A stretch of 64,000 nt of DNA from Vreelandella neptunia (GCF_022489065.1 NZ_JAKVTW010000004.1:62001-126000), one strand, 5' to 3'. Positions 1 through 12,417 are shown, numbered from the stretch's first letter. The notes: generated by a model not told the origin, from the sequence alone. Numbers and translations are program-made.

Positions 1-696
1 CACGTACTCAACGACATCGATATCGAAATTGTGCCCGGTGAAGTCGTCGTGATTATTGGTGCCAGTGGTTCAGGTAAATCAACGCTGATTCGCTGTATTA
101 ACGGTTTGGAAGAGTTCCAATCGGGCAGCCTGGTGGTCGATAACAACGAACTACTGCCCCATGGGAAGAGTACCCAAGCACTGCAAACCATCCGTACCGA
201 AGTGGGCATGGTGTTTCAGCAATTCAATCTTTTTCCCCATCTCAGTGTGATCGATAACGTTACCCTGGCACCGATGAAAGTGCGTGGTTTAAGCCGGGAC
301 GACGCGGTCAGCAACGCCAAGCGGCTGCTCGACCGAGTGGGTATTGCTGACCAAGCGGATAAGTACCCTAGCCAGCTCTCAGGCGGCCAACAGCAGCGTG
401 TGGCACTGGCCCGCGCCTTGGCGATGGAACCCCGCCTAATGCTGTTCGACGAGCCCACATCGGCGCTAGATCCGGAAATGATCGGTGAAGTGCTGGATGC
501 CATGCGCGAGTTGGCCAAAGAAGGCATGACGATGGTGATAGTTACCCATGAGATGGGCTTCGCTCGTGAGGTTGCTGATCGGGTTATTTTTATCCATAAA
601 GGCGAGATTACCGAGCAGGGTCATCCCGAGAAACTCTTCGATTCACCGCAAAATGAACGTACGCAATCCTTCTTAGCGCGCGTACTCAAACATTAA
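1..696 (+). CDS. Polar amino acid ABC transporter ATP-binding protein (5' end outside window)
   Basis: The reading frame is open from base 1, so the true start lies upstream; 231 residues are visible. They contain Walker A (GASGSGKST), Q-loop ([10 protein letters not shown]), the ABC signature LSGGQQQR, Walker B (LMLFDEP) and the H-loop (VTHEM). The [10 protein letters not shown] stretch and the short C-terminus without a TOBE domain are typical of the GlnQ/HisP/AapP family, which powers uptake of glutamine and other polar amino acids at the inner membrane. Permease and binding-protein genes would be expected upstream, outside the window. A strong terminator follows 60 bases after the stop, so this is the last gene of its operon. 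The exact amino acid substrate cannot be told from the ATPase. Confidence 0.93.
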   Translation, partial: HVLNDIDIEIVPGEVVVIIGASGSGKSTLIRCINGLEEFQSGSLVVDNNELLPHGKSTQALQTIRTEVGMVFQQFNLFPHLSVIDNVTLAPMKVRGLSRDDAVSNAKRLLDRVGIADQADKYPSQLSGGQQQRVALARALAMEPRLMLFDEPTSALDPEMIGEVLDAMRELAKEGMTMVIVTHEMGFAREVADRVIFIHKGEITEQGHPEKLFDSPQNERTQSFLARVLKH

Positions 697-755
697 ATTG
701 AGCCTTCTTTAAGCGTCAAATTACTCCCGAACTAGCGCTAAATTGCGCTTTATTG

Positions 756-787
756 ATGGCCTGTCGACATGACAGGCCATTTTTTTG
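756..787 (+). terminator. Rho-independent terminator after the ABC ATPase
   Basis: A perfect 10-bp inverted repeat (756-765 with 771-780, loop GACAT) is followed directly by a run of T from 781. It ends the amino acid transporter operon and separates it from the DnaA-box region. Confidence 0.9.
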
Positions 788-1195
788 CCTGTGGATAAAC
801 TTTTTTTATGTTGATTGATTTTATGACTGGAAAGCCTATCAGGCGAGTCTCTTAGCGTTAGCTCCACACCAAGTTGGGGTTGTTCATAGGTGCGGTAACA
901 ACACAGGTACTGGACGGTGGATAAGAGGTGCTTAACTAACTCTGTGGATAAAGCGCTATTCCATCCACAGGCTTACCACCCCTTCTACCCAGGCACTCCC
1001 GCGTTCAAACATGTAGAAGTCAACAATATAAGAGTATGAAATTAAAAGGGATAATTCGCTTATACACAGAAATTGTCCACACTAGTAGTTACAACATTTA
1101 CAGAACTTCTCTTATTTTATATTTATGTTGTTATTAATAGAGGCTGTTTAACGATTCAGGGTGTGGAAAAACCTGACGGTTACCCACAGGGGGTT
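785..1195. other. Probable chromosomal replication origin (oriC)
   Basis: Bases 697-1290 hold no credible gene. Two exact minus-strand copies of the DnaA box TTATCCACA lie at 790-798 and 943-951. TTATACACA (an E. coli R-box variant) is at 1060-1068, and TTTTCCACA (fits TTWTNCACA) is on the minus strand at 1162-1170. One-mismatch copies lie at 916-924, 1073-1081 and 1180-1188. An AT-rich tract (1107-1140) sits among them and could be the unwinding element. The position just upstream of mnmG (gidA) and near parAB matches the origin context of many gammaproteobacteria. GATC sites are scarce (one seen, near 1213), so SeqA/Dam-type control is not suggested. The call is inference from motif clustering and synteny. 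Confidence 0.75.
1107..1140. other. AT-rich tract, candidate DNA unwinding element
   Basis: Thirty-four bases almost entirely A and T lie between the DnaA-box pair at 1060-1081 and the box at 1162-1170. This is the kind of sequence that melts first at a replication origin. There is no clear 13-mer repeat, so the role is inferred from composition and position. Confidence 0.5.
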
Positions 1196-1290
1196 TATAC
1201 TTGCCGCCTCATTGATCTAAGGTGGCTGCGTCTAGAACCAACAGCACTGGCCACAACATCCGTGCCGATGGGCACAAGACGAGGTGTCTT

Positions 1291-3195
1291 TTGAATTACC
1301 CCGACCGCTTTGATGTGATTGTCATCGGCGGTGGCCATGCGGGAACTGAAGCCGCATTGGCCTCTGCTCGCATGGGCTGTCAGACCCTGCTGCTCACCCA
1401 CAACATCGAAACCCTGGGCCAAATGTCGTGTAATCCCGCCATTGGCGGCATTGGCAAAAGCCACCTGGTTAAAGAAATCGATGCCTTGGGCGGCGCCATG
1501 GGGCTTGCCACGGATCTAGGTGGCATCCAATTTCGTGTGCTCAATGCCCGCAAAGGGCCTGCCGTCCGAGCCACCCGTGCCCAGGCTGATCGTATCCGCT
1601 ACAAAGCGGCGATCCGCGGAATGTTGGAAAACCAACCCAACCTAACGATTTTTCAGCAGGCCGCTGGCGATCTGATTGTGGATAACGACACTGTGCGTGG
1701 GGTCGTTACGGAAACCGGCATTCGCTTTCATGCGGACAGCGTCGTGCTGTGCACCGGCACATTTTTAGGTGGCGTGATTCACATTGGTTTGGATCAAAGC
1801 AAAGGTGGCCGAGCAGGCGATCCGCCTTCCAATGCGTTAGCAGAAAGACTCCGCGCATTGCCGTTTCGCGTTGATCGCCTAAAAACCGGCACACCGCCGC
1901 GTATTAATGCCAAAACTGTTGATTTTTCTCAGATGGAAGAGCAGCCCGGCGATAGCCCAACGCCGGTTATGTCCTACCTGGGATCGCGGGAAATGCATCC
2001 TCAGCAAGTGAGTTGCCATATTGCGCACACCAATCAGCAGACTCACGATCTGATTCTGGCCAACCTTGATCGCTCGCCAATGTATTCCGGTGTCATCGAA
2101 GGGGTTGGGCCGCGTTACTGCCCATCGATTGAAGACAAAGTGCATCGCTTCGCCGATAAATCCAGCCACCAGGTGTTTATTGAACCCGAAGGCTTGGATA
2201 CTCATGAGCTCTACCCCAACGGCATCTCGACCTCGCTGCCGTTTGACGTGCAGATTCAAGTAGTGCGCTCCATCAAAGGTCTGGAAAACGCCCATATCAC
2301 CCGGCCTGGCTACGCCATTGAGTACGACTTTTTTGATCCGCGGGATTTAAAACACTCGCTGGAAACAAAATTTATCCACAACCTGTTTTTTGCCGGCCAG
2401 ATCAATGGCACCACCGGTTATGAAGAAGCCGGTGCTCAAGGGTTGCTCGCAGGCCTTAATGCCGCCCGCCGTTCACAGGAGCTCGACGCCTGGTATCCCC
2501 GCCGCGATGAAGCCTATCTCGGTGTGCTGGTCGATGACCTGATTACCATGGGCACAAAAGAGCCCTACCGGATGTTTACCTCTCGGGCGGAGTACCGTCT
2601 GCTGCTGCGTGAAGACAACGCGGATCTGCGTTTAACGGAAGCGGGCCGAAAATTAGGCCTTGTTAACGACACGCGCTGGTCAGCGTTTAGCCAGAAACGC
2701 GAGGCTATCGAACAAGAGAGCGCGCGGTTAAGCACCCTGTGGATACAACCGGGAAGTCCTGCGGCTAAACAAGTGGCCGAAAAAACCGGCGCACCGCTTA
2801 CTCGCGAGTATTGCCTGAGTGATCTGCTTAAACGCCCTGAACTGAATTACAGCGATTTGGCCAATCTGCCCGGAATTGAGGGCACCCTTGTCACCGATCC
2901 AGCCGTCGCCGAGCAGGTACAGATTCAGGCTAAATATCAAGGCTATATCGATCGCCAGCAGCATGAGATCGACAAGCTCAAACGTCATGAAGCCACGCCG
3001 CTGCCTGCGGAGCTGGATTATTTGAAAGTGGAAGGTTTGTCTAACGAAATTCGCCAGAAGCTGGCTGAAGCGCGGCCGGAAACGCTTGCTCATGCGGCGC
3101 GGATTTCAGGCGTTACCCCGGCGGCCGTCTCTATTTTGCTGGTTCATCTGAAAAAGCGCCGGTTGGTAGCCGCAGCAGAGGTGGTTAACGGATGA
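1291..3195 (+). CDS. mnmG: tRNA uridine-5-carboxymethylaminomethyl modification enzyme MnmG (GidA)
   Basis: MnmG, with MnmE, installs the carboxymethylaminomethyl group on U34 of certain tRNAs using FAD, NADH and methylene-tetrahydrofolate in the cytosol. The N-terminal FAD-binding motif [10 protein letters not shown] (residues about 13-22) is followed by [20 protein letters not shown], almost identical to E. coli. The C-terminal helical region ends in an Arg/Leu-rich segment. I chose the TTG at 1291: it gives the conserved start [10 protein letters not shown] and has GAGGTG five bases upstream. An ATG at 1222 would add an unconserved 23-residue leader. With TTG the protein is 634 residues, the usual length. 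It overlaps rsmG by four bases. Confidence 0.96.
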   Translation: MNYPDRFDVIVIGGGHAGTEAALASARMGCQTLLLTHNIETLGQMSCNPAIGGIGKSHLVKEIDALGGAMGLATDLGGIQFRVLNARKGPAVRATRAQADRIRYKAAIRGMLENQPNLTIFQQAAGDLIVDNDTVRGVVTETGIRFHADSVVLCTGTFLGGVIHIGLDQSKGGRAGDPPSNALAERLRALPFRVDRLKTGTPPRINAKTVDFSQMEEQPGDSPTPVMSYLGSREMHPQQVSCHIAHTNQQTHDLILANLDRSPMYSGVIEGVGPRYCPSIEDKVHRFADKSSHQVFIEPEGLDTHELYPNGISTSLPFDVQIQVVRSIKGLENAHITRPGYAIEYDFFDPRDLKHSLETKFIHNLFFAGQINGTTGYEEAGAQGLLAGLNAARRSQELDAWYPRRDEAYLGVLVDDLITMGTKEPYRMFTSRAEYRLLLREDNADLRLTEAGRKLGLVNDTRWSAFSQKREAIEQESARLSTLWIQPGSPAAKQVAEKTGAPLTREYCLSDLLKRPELNYSDLANLPGIEGTLVTDPAVAEQVQIQAKYQGYIDRQQHEIDKLKRHEATPLPAELDYLKVEGLSNEIRQKLAEARPETLAHAARISGVTPAAVSILLVHLKKRRLVAAAEVVNG

Positions 3196-3854
3196 GTTCG
3201 TTGAACCCACTGTTGAAAACGCTACCTGCAAGCGTTGCACCACGGCTCGATCAAGGGCTTAGCCAGTTAGGCATCGCCGTTGACGAACATCAACGCGAGC
3301 AGCTGCTAGGCTTATTGGCACTGTTGCACAAGTGGAACCGGGCTTATAACCTCACAGCCGTGCGCGACGTTAACGATATGGTCTCGCGACATGTGCTGGA
3401 TAGCGCTGTTGTGCTGCCCTATGTGCAAGGGCCGCGGCTGCTGGATGTTGGCGCTGGCCCGGGTTTGCCCGGTATAGTACTGGCCATATTGGCGCCCGAG
3501 CTTGATGTGACGCTGCTGGACAGCAATGGCAAAAAAGTGCGTTTTCAGCGTCAGGCGGTGATGGAGCTCGGCCTTAAAAACGTATCTCCTGTTCAGGCAC
3601 GGGTGGAAGAGTTTGAGAACGACGCTTTCGATCAGGTGATTTCTAGAGCGTTTGCCAGCTTGGTCGATTTCGTGACCCTGACTCGCCAGTTACCCGGCGC
3701 CGAAGGCCAGTGGCTAGCCATGAAAGGTCCAGGAGCAGACGAGGAGTTACGCGATCTGCCCCCTGGTATTCGTTTACACCAACGTCACCTGCTGGAAGTA
3801 CCCTTTGAAGCGGCCCAGCGGCAGCTATTGATTCTGACCCCAGGAAGGAGTTGA
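3192..3854 (+). CDS. rsmG: 16S rRNA (guanine527-N7)-methyltransferase RsmG (GidB)
   Basis: RsmG methylates G527 of 16S rRNA with S-adenosylmethionine. The 220-residue protein shows the SAM-binding motif [16 protein letters not shown] (about residues 77-92) and the conserved upstream segment [13 protein letters not shown], followed by [12 protein letters not shown]. Its ATG overlaps the mnmG stop (ATGA), indicating translational coupling, and parA starts four bases after its stop. The mnmG-rsmG-parA-parB order is common near the origin in gammaproteobacteria. Loss of this enzyme gives low-level streptomycin resistance in known species. Confidence 0.96.
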   Translation: MSSLNPLLKTLPASVAPRLDQGLSQLGIAVDEHQREQLLGLLALLHKWNRAYNLTAVRDVNDMVSRHVLDSAVVLPYVQGPRLLDVGAGPGLPGIVLAILAPELDVTLLDSNGKKVRFQRQAVMELGLKNVSPVQARVEEFENDAFDQVISRAFASLVDFVTLTRQLPGAEGQWLAMKGPGADEELRDLPPGIRLHQRHLLEVPFEAAQRQLLILTPGRS

Positions 3855-3858
3855 GTAA

Positions 3859-4626
3859 GTGAGCCAGATCATTGCCCTGACCAACCAAAAAGGCGGCGTG
3901 GGCAAGACCACCTCAGCCGTTAACCTGGCGGCCAGTCTCGCAGCACTCGATCGTCGCGTACTGCTGGTGGATATTGACCCCCAAGGCCATGCCAGCATGG
4001 GAAGTGGCATCGACAAATATGAGCTCGATAAAAGCGTGCTTGACGTTCTGCTGGGTGAAGCAACGGCAGCTGAAACCATCGTTAAGAAGCTAGCGGTAAA
4101 GTACGACGTACTGCCCGGCAATGGTGATCTTACCGCCGCAGAGGTCGAGCTGTTAGATCGCGATAAAAGCGAGAGCTGCTTAACCACGGCACTTGCTTCG
4201 GTCTCCAGTGACTACGATGTGGTGCTTATCGACTGCCCGCCCTCGTTGAATATGCTTACCGTGAATGCATTAACTGCGTCTGACAGTGTGTTGATTCCTC
4301 TGCAGTGTGAGTTCTACGCATTAGAAGGGTTATCGGCACTGCTCGATACCGTTGAGCAGATTAAGCAGAATGTGAATCCTGACCTTGCGATTGCGGGCAT
4401 TTTGCGCACCATGTACGACAAACGCACCAGCTTAACGCGGGAAGTGGATAAGCAGCTACGTGACTATTTTGGCGACATGCTGCTGAAAACGACCATTCCG
4501 CGCAACGTAAAAGTTGCCGAAGCGCCGAGTCACGGGTTACCCGTTACGCAGTATGCTCGGTTCTCCCGGGGTAGCCAGGCCTATCGTGTGTTGGCGAAAG
4601 AGATAATTCGTCGCCTAGCGTTATAA
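3859..4626 (+). CDS. parA: Chromosome partitioning ATPase ParA (Soj)
   Basis: ParA is a nucleoid-binding ATPase that moves ParB-parS complexes and so segregates origins. The 255-residue protein begins with the deviant Walker A box NQKGGVGKTT (residues 9-18, both lysines present), then DIDPQGHAS and the Walker B-like VLIDCPPSL. It lacks the N-terminal HTH of plasmid P1-type ParA, fitting the chromosomal Soj class. The start is GTG at 3859, supported by AGGAAGGAG overlapping the end of rsmG. It is followed by parB after 15 bases. Confidence 0.96.
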   Translation: MSQIIALTNQKGGVGKTTSAVNLAASLAALDRRVLLVDIDPQGHASMGSGIDKYELDKSVLDVLLGEATAAETIVKKLAVKYDVLPGNGDLTAAEVELLDRDKSESCLTTALASVSSDYDVVLIDCPPSLNMLTVNALTASDSVLIPLQCEFYALEGLSALLDTVEQIKQNVNPDLAIAGILRTMYDKRTSLTREVDKQLRDYFGDMLLKTTIPRNVKVAEAPSHGLPVTQYARFSRGSQAYRVLAKEIIRRLAL

Positions 4627-4641
4627 AATGAGGAAAAGCGA

Positions 4642-5571
4642 ATGACGCGTAAACCCGCGCTGGGACGTGGCCTGGATGCCCTGATTGGTGCCGGTGCCCG
4701 TCGCCGTGACAGTTTAGGACTTGCCGGTAGCGGTACTCCTTTGGAGCTTTCCGATGCAGCGCGCAGCGCCGCGGGCGAAGACGTTACTGAGGATCGCCTT
4801 GAACGCCTTCCGTTAGGGCAACTAACGCGGGGGAAATATCAACCGCGGCGCGATATACAACCCGAAGCGTTAGAAGAGCTGGCAGATTCCATTCGTGCCC
4901 AGGGCGTTATGCAGCCCATCGTGGTTCGCCCTATTGGCGTGGATCGCTACGAGATTATTGCCGGTGAGCGTCGCTGGCGTGCCGCCCAGCTCGCTGAGCT
5001 GGATGTGATTCCAGCGGTCATTCGTGAAGTTAGTGACGAAGTCGCATTGGCACTGGCGCTGATCGAAAACATTCAGCGTGAAAACCTCAACGCCATCGAG
5101 GAAGCCATGGCGCTCAAGCGCCTGGGCGAAGAGTTTGAGCTAACTCAGCAGCAGATTGCCGATGCAGTGGGTAAGTCGCGCACTCAGGTCGCCAATCTAT
5201 TGCGTCTGCTGGCGCTGGACCCTGAAGTACAAACCTTGCTCGAACGTGGCGATCTGGATATGGGCCATGCGCGGGCGTTGCTGACGTTAAATAGCGCCCA
5301 GCAAAGGCAAGTGGCCCATGAAGTGGTCAACAACGATATGACCGTTCGTGCAACCGAAGCGCTGGTGAAAAAAGTACAGACCAGTCAAACCTCGATCAAA
5401 GCGCCTAGTCGCCAAAATAAACAGCCCGATGTGGCCAAGCTTGAAACGCATCTTGGCGAGCTGCTCGGTGCGCCCGTCTCCATAGATCATGGCCAAAAAG
5501 GCAAAGGTAAATTAACAATACGTTATACGAGCCTTGAAGAGCTGGACGGCATCTTAAATCATATTAAATAG
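4642..5571 (+). CDS. parB: Chromosome partitioning protein ParB (Spo0J)
   Basis: ParB is a CTP-dependent clamp that loads at parS sites near the origin and recruits ParA and SMC. The 309-residue protein opens with the conserved KPALGRGLDALIG. It carries the CTP-binding ParB core (QYxPR-like KYQPRRDIQPEALEELADSI, then GERRWRAAQL) and an HTH region (TQQQIADAVGKSRTQVANLLRLL). The C-terminal dimerisation domain ends the protein. An AGGAAAAG Shine-Dalgarno lies upstream. I saw no 16-bp parS site (TGTTTCACGTGAAACA) in the window; such sites can lie several kilobases away. Confidence 0.96.
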   Translation: MTRKPALGRGLDALIGAGARRRDSLGLAGSGTPLELSDAARSAAGEDVTEDRLERLPLGQLTRGKYQPRRDIQPEALEELADSIRAQGVMQPIVVRPIGVDRYEIIAGERRWRAAQLAELDVIPAVIREVSDEVALALALIENIQRENLNAIEEAMALKRLGEEFELTQQQIADAVGKSRTQVANLLRLLALDPEVQTLLERGDLDMGHARALLTLNSAQQRQVAHEVVNNDMTVRATEALVKKVQTSQTSIKAPSRQNKQPDVAKLETHLGELLGAPVSIDHGQKGKGKLTIRYTSLEELDGILNHIK

Positions 5572-5662
5572 CAGGCTATTCAATATCGCGTAAGAAGTGA
5601 CCATGTTTTCCCTCTTTGGTCGCAAATCGGCCCTTTAGCGGGCAAAATCGGTGCGACTTCGG

Positions 5663-5691
5663 TTGAAGGTGTGATAGCGCTTCCCTATAAT
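5663..5691 (+). promoter_or_regulatory. Sigma-70 promoter for the atp operon
   Basis: TTGAAG at 5663-5668 and a perfect TATAAT at 5686-5691 are separated by exactly 17 bases. The pair lies in the parB-atpI gap, about 110 bases before the atpI start, and points into the ATP synthase operon. A near-consensus promoter fits the high expression this operon needs. Confidence 0.8.
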
Positions 5692-5802
5692 CGCGCAAGA
5701 TTTGTGCAGGTTGCCTGTGTTTGTCTAGGAATACGTTTGTCGATGTAGGGCGATTTTTATTTAACAGCTGGGTATTTATTCCGAGAGCTATTTCAGAAAG
5801 CT

Positions 5803-6198
5803 ATGCAGCGATACGAAACCCAGCGGCGAAGAGCCTATATCGTTCGACTTACCATTGCGCAGTTGATCGTTACATTAGTGGGCATGGTGCTTGGTTACAT
5901 GCTCGGACAGTCGGAAGGTTTGCTATCTGTATTGCTGGGCGCCTTGGTAGCACTTTTGCCCCAGGCATTTTTTATTCAACGAATGGGTATTTTTCACGCC
6001 AAACGACGAACACGAGGAGCTATTCACTTATTTCGTGCTGAAGCAGGCAAGTTTGGTTTGACGGTGGCACTGTTTGTTGCAGTGTTTGTCGTAGCGCCCC
6101 CCTCAAACCCCGCTTTATTTTTTTACGCTTACGTCGCGGTTGTTCTAACGCATTGGCTCACGCCCTGGTTAATGCCTAGAGATCGCACAACTAATTGA
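5803..6198 (+). CDS. atpI: ATP synthase protein I (AtpI)
   Basis: AtpI is a small membrane protein encoded at the head of many atp operons and implicated in assembly or stability of the c-ring. The 131-residue product has a basic N-terminus (QRYETQRRRAY) and four predicted hydrophobic segments, including GMVLGYMLG and FFYAYVAVVLTHWL. I chose ATG 5803; an overlapping frame at 5721-6041 gives no membrane-protein-like product. It precedes atpB by 12 bases, and the promoter at 5663-5691 lies upstream. Sequence conservation in this family is weak, so identity rests partly on position. Confidence 0.88.
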   Translation: MQRYETQRRRAYIVRLTIAQLIVTLVGMVLGYMLGQSEGLLSVLLGALVALLPQAFFIQRMGIFHAKRRTRGAIHLFRAEAGKFGLTVALFVAVFVVAPPSNPALFFYAYVAVVLTHWLTPWLMPRDRTTN

Positions 6199-7038
<840 letters not shown>

Positions 7039-7075
7039 CCTAGCAATAACGTTTTCATTAACCCTCAACCCTTAA

Positions 7076-7330
<255 letters not shown>

Positions 7331-7341
7331 TGACAGCTTAG

Positions 7342-7369
7342 CCGAGCGGCTTACCGCTCGGTTCTGTTT
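7342..7369 (+). terminator. Hairpin with short T tract between atpE and atpF
   Basis: An 8-bp GC-rich stem (7342-7349 with 7354-7361, loop CTTA) is followed by TTCTGTTTT. In mid-operon this is more likely a partial terminator or an RNA 3'-end protector than a full stop. Either role would favour extra atpE transcript, matching the c-subunit stoichiometry. Function is inference. Confidence 0.55.
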
Positions 7370-7407
7370 TACTCCGGTCGCCACGAACTTGTCAGAGGTA
7401 CGTTCCT

Positions 7408-7878
7408 GTGAATATCAACATGACGCTAATCGGGCAGACGATCGCCTTCGCGATCTTTGTCTGGTTTTGCATAAAGTATGTGTGGCCTCCGATCAGCAAC
7501 GCGCTTCATGAGCGTCAGAAGAAAATTGCTGATGGCTTGGACGCAGCTAGTCGCGCTAACCGTGATCTTGAGCTTGCTCAAGAGCGCGCTGAGCAGATGC
7601 TGCGTGAAAGCAAGGAGCAAGCTTCGCAAATTCTTGAGCAGGCCAACAAGCGCTCTGCCCAGATGATTGAAGAAGCCCGCGAGCAAGCCCGTGCCGAAGG
7701 CGAACGCCTTGTAGCCAGCGCACGTTCAGAGATTGAGCAAGAAGTGAACCGTGCAAAAGACGAGCTTCGCGCCCAAGTCTCTTACCTCGCTGTTATGGGT
7801 GCCGAGCGTGTTCTTGAAGCGTCGGTCGACGAACAAGCACATCGCAAGTTACTCGATGAGCTTGCTGCTGAACTGTAA
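7408..7878 (+). CDS. atpF: F0F1 ATP synthase subunit b
   Basis: Subunit b is the peripheral stalk that holds the catalytic head against subunit a. The 156-residue protein has one N-terminal membrane helix (about residues 6-25, ending in KYVWPPI). A long charged coiled coil rich in Ala, Glu, Gln and Arg follows. I chose GTG 7408, giving the conserved [20 protein letters not shown], with AGAGGT eight bases upstream. Length equals that of the E. coli protein. atpH starts 11 bases later. Confidence 0.97.
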   Translation: MNINMTLIGQTIAFAIFVWFCIKYVWPPISNALHERQKKIADGLDAASRANRDLELAQERAEQMLRESKEQASQILEQANKRSAQMIEEAREQARAEGERLVASARSEIEQEVNRAKDELRAQVSYLAVMGAERVLEASVDEQAHRKLLDELAAEL

Positions 7879-7889
7879 GGAGGTGAATC

Positions 7890-8426
7890 ATGGCGGAATT
7901 ACTGACCGTCGCTCGTCCTTACGCTAAAGCAGCGTTTGAATACGCGCGTGATCATGATGCGCTTGATAGCTGGTCACAGGCGCTGAGCTTTTTAAGCTTT
8001 GCGGTTGCTGACAGCGATGTTCGTCGTTTGCTAGGCAGTCCAAAACTTGAGAACGAGCAAAAAGTATCTCTGTTGGCCGATATGACACCAGGCGAGCAAG
8101 ACGAAGCTTTACGTCGTTTTTTAGATGTTTTGGCAGACCAAGGTCGTTTGATGTCACTGAAATCAATCGCTGAGCAGTTTGAGCACCTACGTGCCGAACA
8201 CGAGCAGCGGGTTGAAGTGAACGTCACCTCTGCTTACAAGTTAGATAGTAAGCAGAAGACCAAGCTCGCAAACGCGCTCAAGAAACGTCTGAATCGCGAA
8301 ATCTCCATTACTACTCAGGTGGACAAGTCGCTTATCGGCGGTGTCATCCTGCGTGCTGGCGACACCGTTATTGACGGGTCGGTACGTGGTCGATTGAACC
8401 GCCTTTCCGAAGCGCTAACCGCTTGA
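7890..8426 (+). CDS. atpH: F0F1 ATP synthase subunit delta
   Basis: Delta joins the b-dimer to the top of the alpha3beta3 head. The 178-residue protein begins with the typical [14 protein letters not shown] and has the C-terminal signature [26 protein letters not shown] strong AAGGAGG lies before the ATG. It sits between atpF and atpA, the conserved order. Confidence 0.97.
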   Translation: MAELLTVARPYAKAAFEYARDHDALDSWSQALSFLSFAVADSDVRRLLGSPKLENEQKVSLLADMTPGEQDEALRRFLDVLADQGRLMSLKSIAEQFEHLRAEHEQRVEVNVTSAYKLDSKQKTKLANALKKRLNREISITTQVDKSLIGGVILRAGDTVIDGSVRGRLNRLSEALTA

Positions 8427-8442
8427 GTCTGAGGGACATGGC

Positions 8443-9987
8443 ATGCAGCAACTGAATCCTTCCGAGATCAGCGACATCATCAAGCAGCGAATTGAAAAGC
8501 TTGACGTCGCATCCGAAGCCCGTAATCAGGGCACCATCGTCACTGTTTCCGACGGTATCGTGAAAATTCACGGCCTCGAAGACGCGATGTTTGGTGAAAT
8601 GATTGAATTCCCCAACAGCATTTTTGGCATGGTACTTAACCTGGAGCGCGACTCCGTAGGTGCCGTCGTGCTGGGTGACTACCTGCAGCTTGAAGAGGGC
8701 ATGACCGCTAAGTGTACCGGTCGTATTCTCGAAGTGCCGGTAGGCCCTGAGCTGATTGGTCGCGTTGTCGATGCGCTGGGTAACCCCATCGATGGCAAAG
8801 GCGATATCGACGCTAAAATGACCGACGCCGTAGAGAAAGTGGCGCCGGGCGTTATTACCCGTCAATCCGTTGATGAACCGATTCAAACCGGTCTGAAATC
8901 GATCGACGCCATGGTGCCGATTGGCCGTGGTCAGCGTGAGCTGATCATCGGTGACCGCCAGATTGGTAAGTCCGCCATTGCCATTGATGCGATCATCAAC
9001 CAGAAAGGCAAAGGCGTGACCTGTGTTTACGTTGCCATTGGTCAGAAGCAGTCGACCATTGCTAACGTGGTACGCAAGCTCGAAGAGCACGGCGCCATGG
9101 AACACACCATCGTCGTCGCCGCTGGCGCTGCCGATCCGGCACCGATGCAGTTCCTGGCACCTTATGCTGGCTGCACCATGGGTGAATACTTCCGCGACCG
9201 CGGCGAGAACTCCCTGATTGTGTATGACGACCTTTCAAAGCAAGCGGTAGCGTACCGTCAGGTATCGCTGTTGCTGCGTCGTCCGCCAGGTCGTGAAGCT
9301 TACCCCGGTGACGTGTTCTATCTCCACTCGCGTCTACTTGAGCGTGCTGCGCGCGTTAACGTCGACTACGTTGAGAAGTTCACCAACGGTGAAGTGAAAG
9401 GCAAAACCGGTTCCTTAACCGCGCTGCCGATCATCGAAACCCAGGGTGGCGACGTGTCTGCATTCGTTCCGACCAACGTGATTTCGATCACCGATGGTCA
9501 GATCTTCCTGGAAACCAACCTGTTTAACTCGGGTATTCGTCCGGCGATTAACGCAGGCCTGTCGGTTTCTCGTGTGGGTGGTTCGGCGCAGACCAAAATC
9601 ATCAAAAAGCTCGGCGGTAGTGTCCGTTTGGCATTGGCTCAGTATCGTGAATTGGCGGCTTTCTCGCAGTTCGCGTCTGATCTTGATGAAGCCACGCGTA
9701 AGCAGCTTGAGCACGGTCAGCGTGTGACTGAGCTGATGAAGCAGAACCAGTACTCGCCGATGTCGATCGCTGAAATGGCGCTGTCGCTGTATGCCGCCAA
9801 CGAAGGCTTCCTGGATGATGTCGAAGTAAACAAAGTGTTGGACTTCGAGCGTGCCTTGCACGACTACATGAAGTCTGAGCACGCTGATCTGCTCGACAAG
9901 ATCAACCAGAGCGGCGACTACAACGGTGAGATTCAAGACAGCTTGAAGTCGGGTCTCGAGAAGTTCAAGGCGACTCAGAGCTGGTAA
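8443..9987 (+). CDS. atpA: F0F1 ATP synthase subunit alpha
   Basis: Alpha is the regulatory nucleotide-binding subunit of F1. The 514-residue protein shows the N-terminal beta-barrel, then a P-loop GDRQIGKSA (E. coli has GDRQTGKTA, so two conservative changes). The domain carrying the arginine finger follows ([11 protein letters not shown], after [15 protein letters not shown]). Length matches the family. A small GC-rich hairpin follows in the gap to atpG. A 245-codon antisense frame at 8368-9105 is a shadow of this gene. Confidence 0.98.
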   Translation: MQQLNPSEISDIIKQRIEKLDVASEARNQGTIVTVSDGIVKIHGLEDAMFGEMIEFPNSIFGMVLNLERDSVGAVVLGDYLQLEEGMTAKCTGRILEVPVGPELIGRVVDALGNPIDGKGDIDAKMTDAVEKVAPGVITRQSVDEPIQTGLKSIDAMVPIGRGQRELIIGDRQIGKSAIAIDAIINQKGKGVTCVYVAIGQKQSTIANVVRKLEEHGAMEHTIVVAAGAADPAPMQFLAPYAGCTMGEYFRDRGENSLIVYDDLSKQAVAYRQVSLLLRRPPGREAYPGDVFYLHSRLLERAARVNVDYVEKFTNGEVKGKTGSLTALPIIETQGGDVSAFVPTNVISITDGQIFLETNLFNSGIRPAINAGLSVSRVGGSAQTKIIKKLGGSVRLALAQYRELAAFSQFASDLDEATRKQLEHGQRVTELMKQNQYSPMSIAEMALSLYAANEGFLDDVEVNKVLDFERALHDYMKSEHADLLDKINQSGDYNGEIQDSLKSGLEKFKATQSW

Positions 9988-9994
9988 TGTCTGG

Positions 9995-10010
9995 CCCGCC
10001 TGCGGGCGGG
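9995..10010 (+). other. Small GC-rich hairpin between atpA and atpG
   Basis: CCCGCC (9995-10000) pairs with GGCGGG (10005-10010) across the loop TGCG. The tail is only TTT, so it is not a convincing terminator. It may be an mRNA stability or processing element of the kind seen in other atp gaps here. Confidence 0.45.
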
Positions 10011-10052
10011 TTTGCATGCTTTCTGAGAGCCACGAACGAAGGGTAGATCGCT

Positions 10053-10940
10053 ATGGCAGCTGCAAAAGAGATACGCACCCAGATCGGGAGCATTAAAAAT
10101 ACGCAGAAGATCACCAGCGCCATGGAAATGGTGGCTGCATCGAAAATGCGTAAAGCGCAAGATCTGATGAGAGCTAGTCAGCCTTACGCTAAGCAGATCC
10201 GTAACGTCGTTGGCCACATTGCCGACGCGAACCCCGAGTACACGCACGACTATATGGTCGAGCGTAGCGAGGTTAAGCGCGTTGGTTACATTGTGGTCTC
10301 CACTGACCGTGGTCTGTGCGGTGGCTTGAACCACAACCTCTTCAAAGCCTTACTCAAACAGGCCAGCGAGTGGAAGAAGCAGGGCGCAGAGCAGGATTTT
10401 TGTGCCCTGGGCGCTAAGGCCAGCACCTTTTTCCGCAATTACGGTGGCAATTTGGTGGCGGCGAAGAGTGGTTTAGGCGAAGCCCCGACCGTTGAAGGGT
10501 TGATTGGCAGTATTAAGGTCATGCTCGAAGCGTACGATGAAGGACGTCTCGACCGGCTATACGTGGTGCACAACGAGTTTGTGAACACCATGACCCAAAA
10601 GCCAGTGGTTCGTCAGCTTCTTCCCCTGTCGCCTGATATAGGCGCAGACGCTGAGCAAGACGACGAAAACGCCCGTCCCGGAAGCTGGGACTACCTGTAT
10701 GAACCGGATGCCAAGGCGTTGCTCGATAGCCTGTTGGTTCGTTTCATCGAATCGCAGGTGTATCAGGCGGTAGTGGAAAACGGCGCTTGTGAACAAGCCG
10801 CCCGAATGATCGCTATGAAAAGTGCCACTGACAACGCAGGCGGCCTGATCGACGATCTGGAGATGGTCTACAACAAGGCCCGTCAGGCCGCCATCACCCA
10901 GGAAATTTCTGAGATCGTCGGCGGCGCTGCTGCCGTATAA
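10053..10940 (+). CDS. atpG: F0F1 ATP synthase subunit gamma
   Basis: Gamma is the central rotating shaft. The 295-residue protein starts [20 protein letters not shown], continues [14 protein letters not shown], and ends with the conserved helix [24 protein letters not shown]. The middle contains [13 protein letters not shown]. It is slightly longer than the E. coli protein (287), with an acidic insertion near residues 192-205 ([14 protein letters not shown]). Acidic surface insertions are common in halophiles. An 8-bp hairpin follows before atpD. Confidence 0.97.
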   Translation: MAAAKEIRTQIGSIKNTQKITSAMEMVAASKMRKAQDLMRASQPYAKQIRNVVGHIADANPEYTHDYMVERSEVKRVGYIVVSTDRGLCGGLNHNLFKALLKQASEWKKQGAEQDFCALGAKASTFFRNYGGNLVAAKSGLGEAPTVEGLIGSIKVMLEAYDEGRLDRLYVVHNEFVNTMTQKPVVRQLLPLSPDIGADAEQDDENARPGSWDYLYEPDAKALLDSLLVRFIESQVYQAVVENGACEQAARMIAMKSATDNAGGLIDDLEMVYNKARQAAITQEISEIVGGAAAV

Positions 10941-10946
10941 CGCCTA

Positions 10947-10972
10947 GGGAGCCGACGTTTTTAGCGGCTCCC
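10947..10972 (+). other. Hairpin between atpG and atpD
   Basis: GGGAGCCG (10947-10954) pairs perfectly with CGGCTCCC (10965-10972); the 10-base loop contains TTTTT. No T-run follows the stem, so it is probably not a terminator. It is the third hairpin in a gap of this operon and may adjust relative gene expression. Confidence 0.5.
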
Positions 10973-11001
10973 GGCAGACAGGTTTCATTTGCAGGTTTTA
11001 G

Positions 11002-12393
<1,392 letters not shown>

Positions 12394-12417
12394 TCCCGTC
12401 CATGAGGGGGATTCGCT

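Noticed and set aside
1073..1294. Small plus-strand open frame in the origin region
   Set aside because: It covers DnaA boxes and the AT-rich tract, and its product is low-complexity without family features.
3850..5600. parS site near parAB
   Set aside because: No sequence close to TGTTTCACGTGAAACA was seen in or around these genes by eye.
5618..5657. Possible terminator after parB (GTCGCA with TGCGAC)
   Set aside because: The repeat is only 6 bp, with a loop of 27 bases and no T-run.
5721..6041. Alternative open frame overlapping atpI
   Set aside because: Its product lacks the membrane segments expected for AtpI, whereas the frame from 5803 has them.
8368..9105. Long minus-strand open frame (245 codons) opposite atpA
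   Set aside because: It lies wholly within the atpH end and atpA, its product resembles no family, and such antisense frames arise from the codon bias of highly expressed genes.
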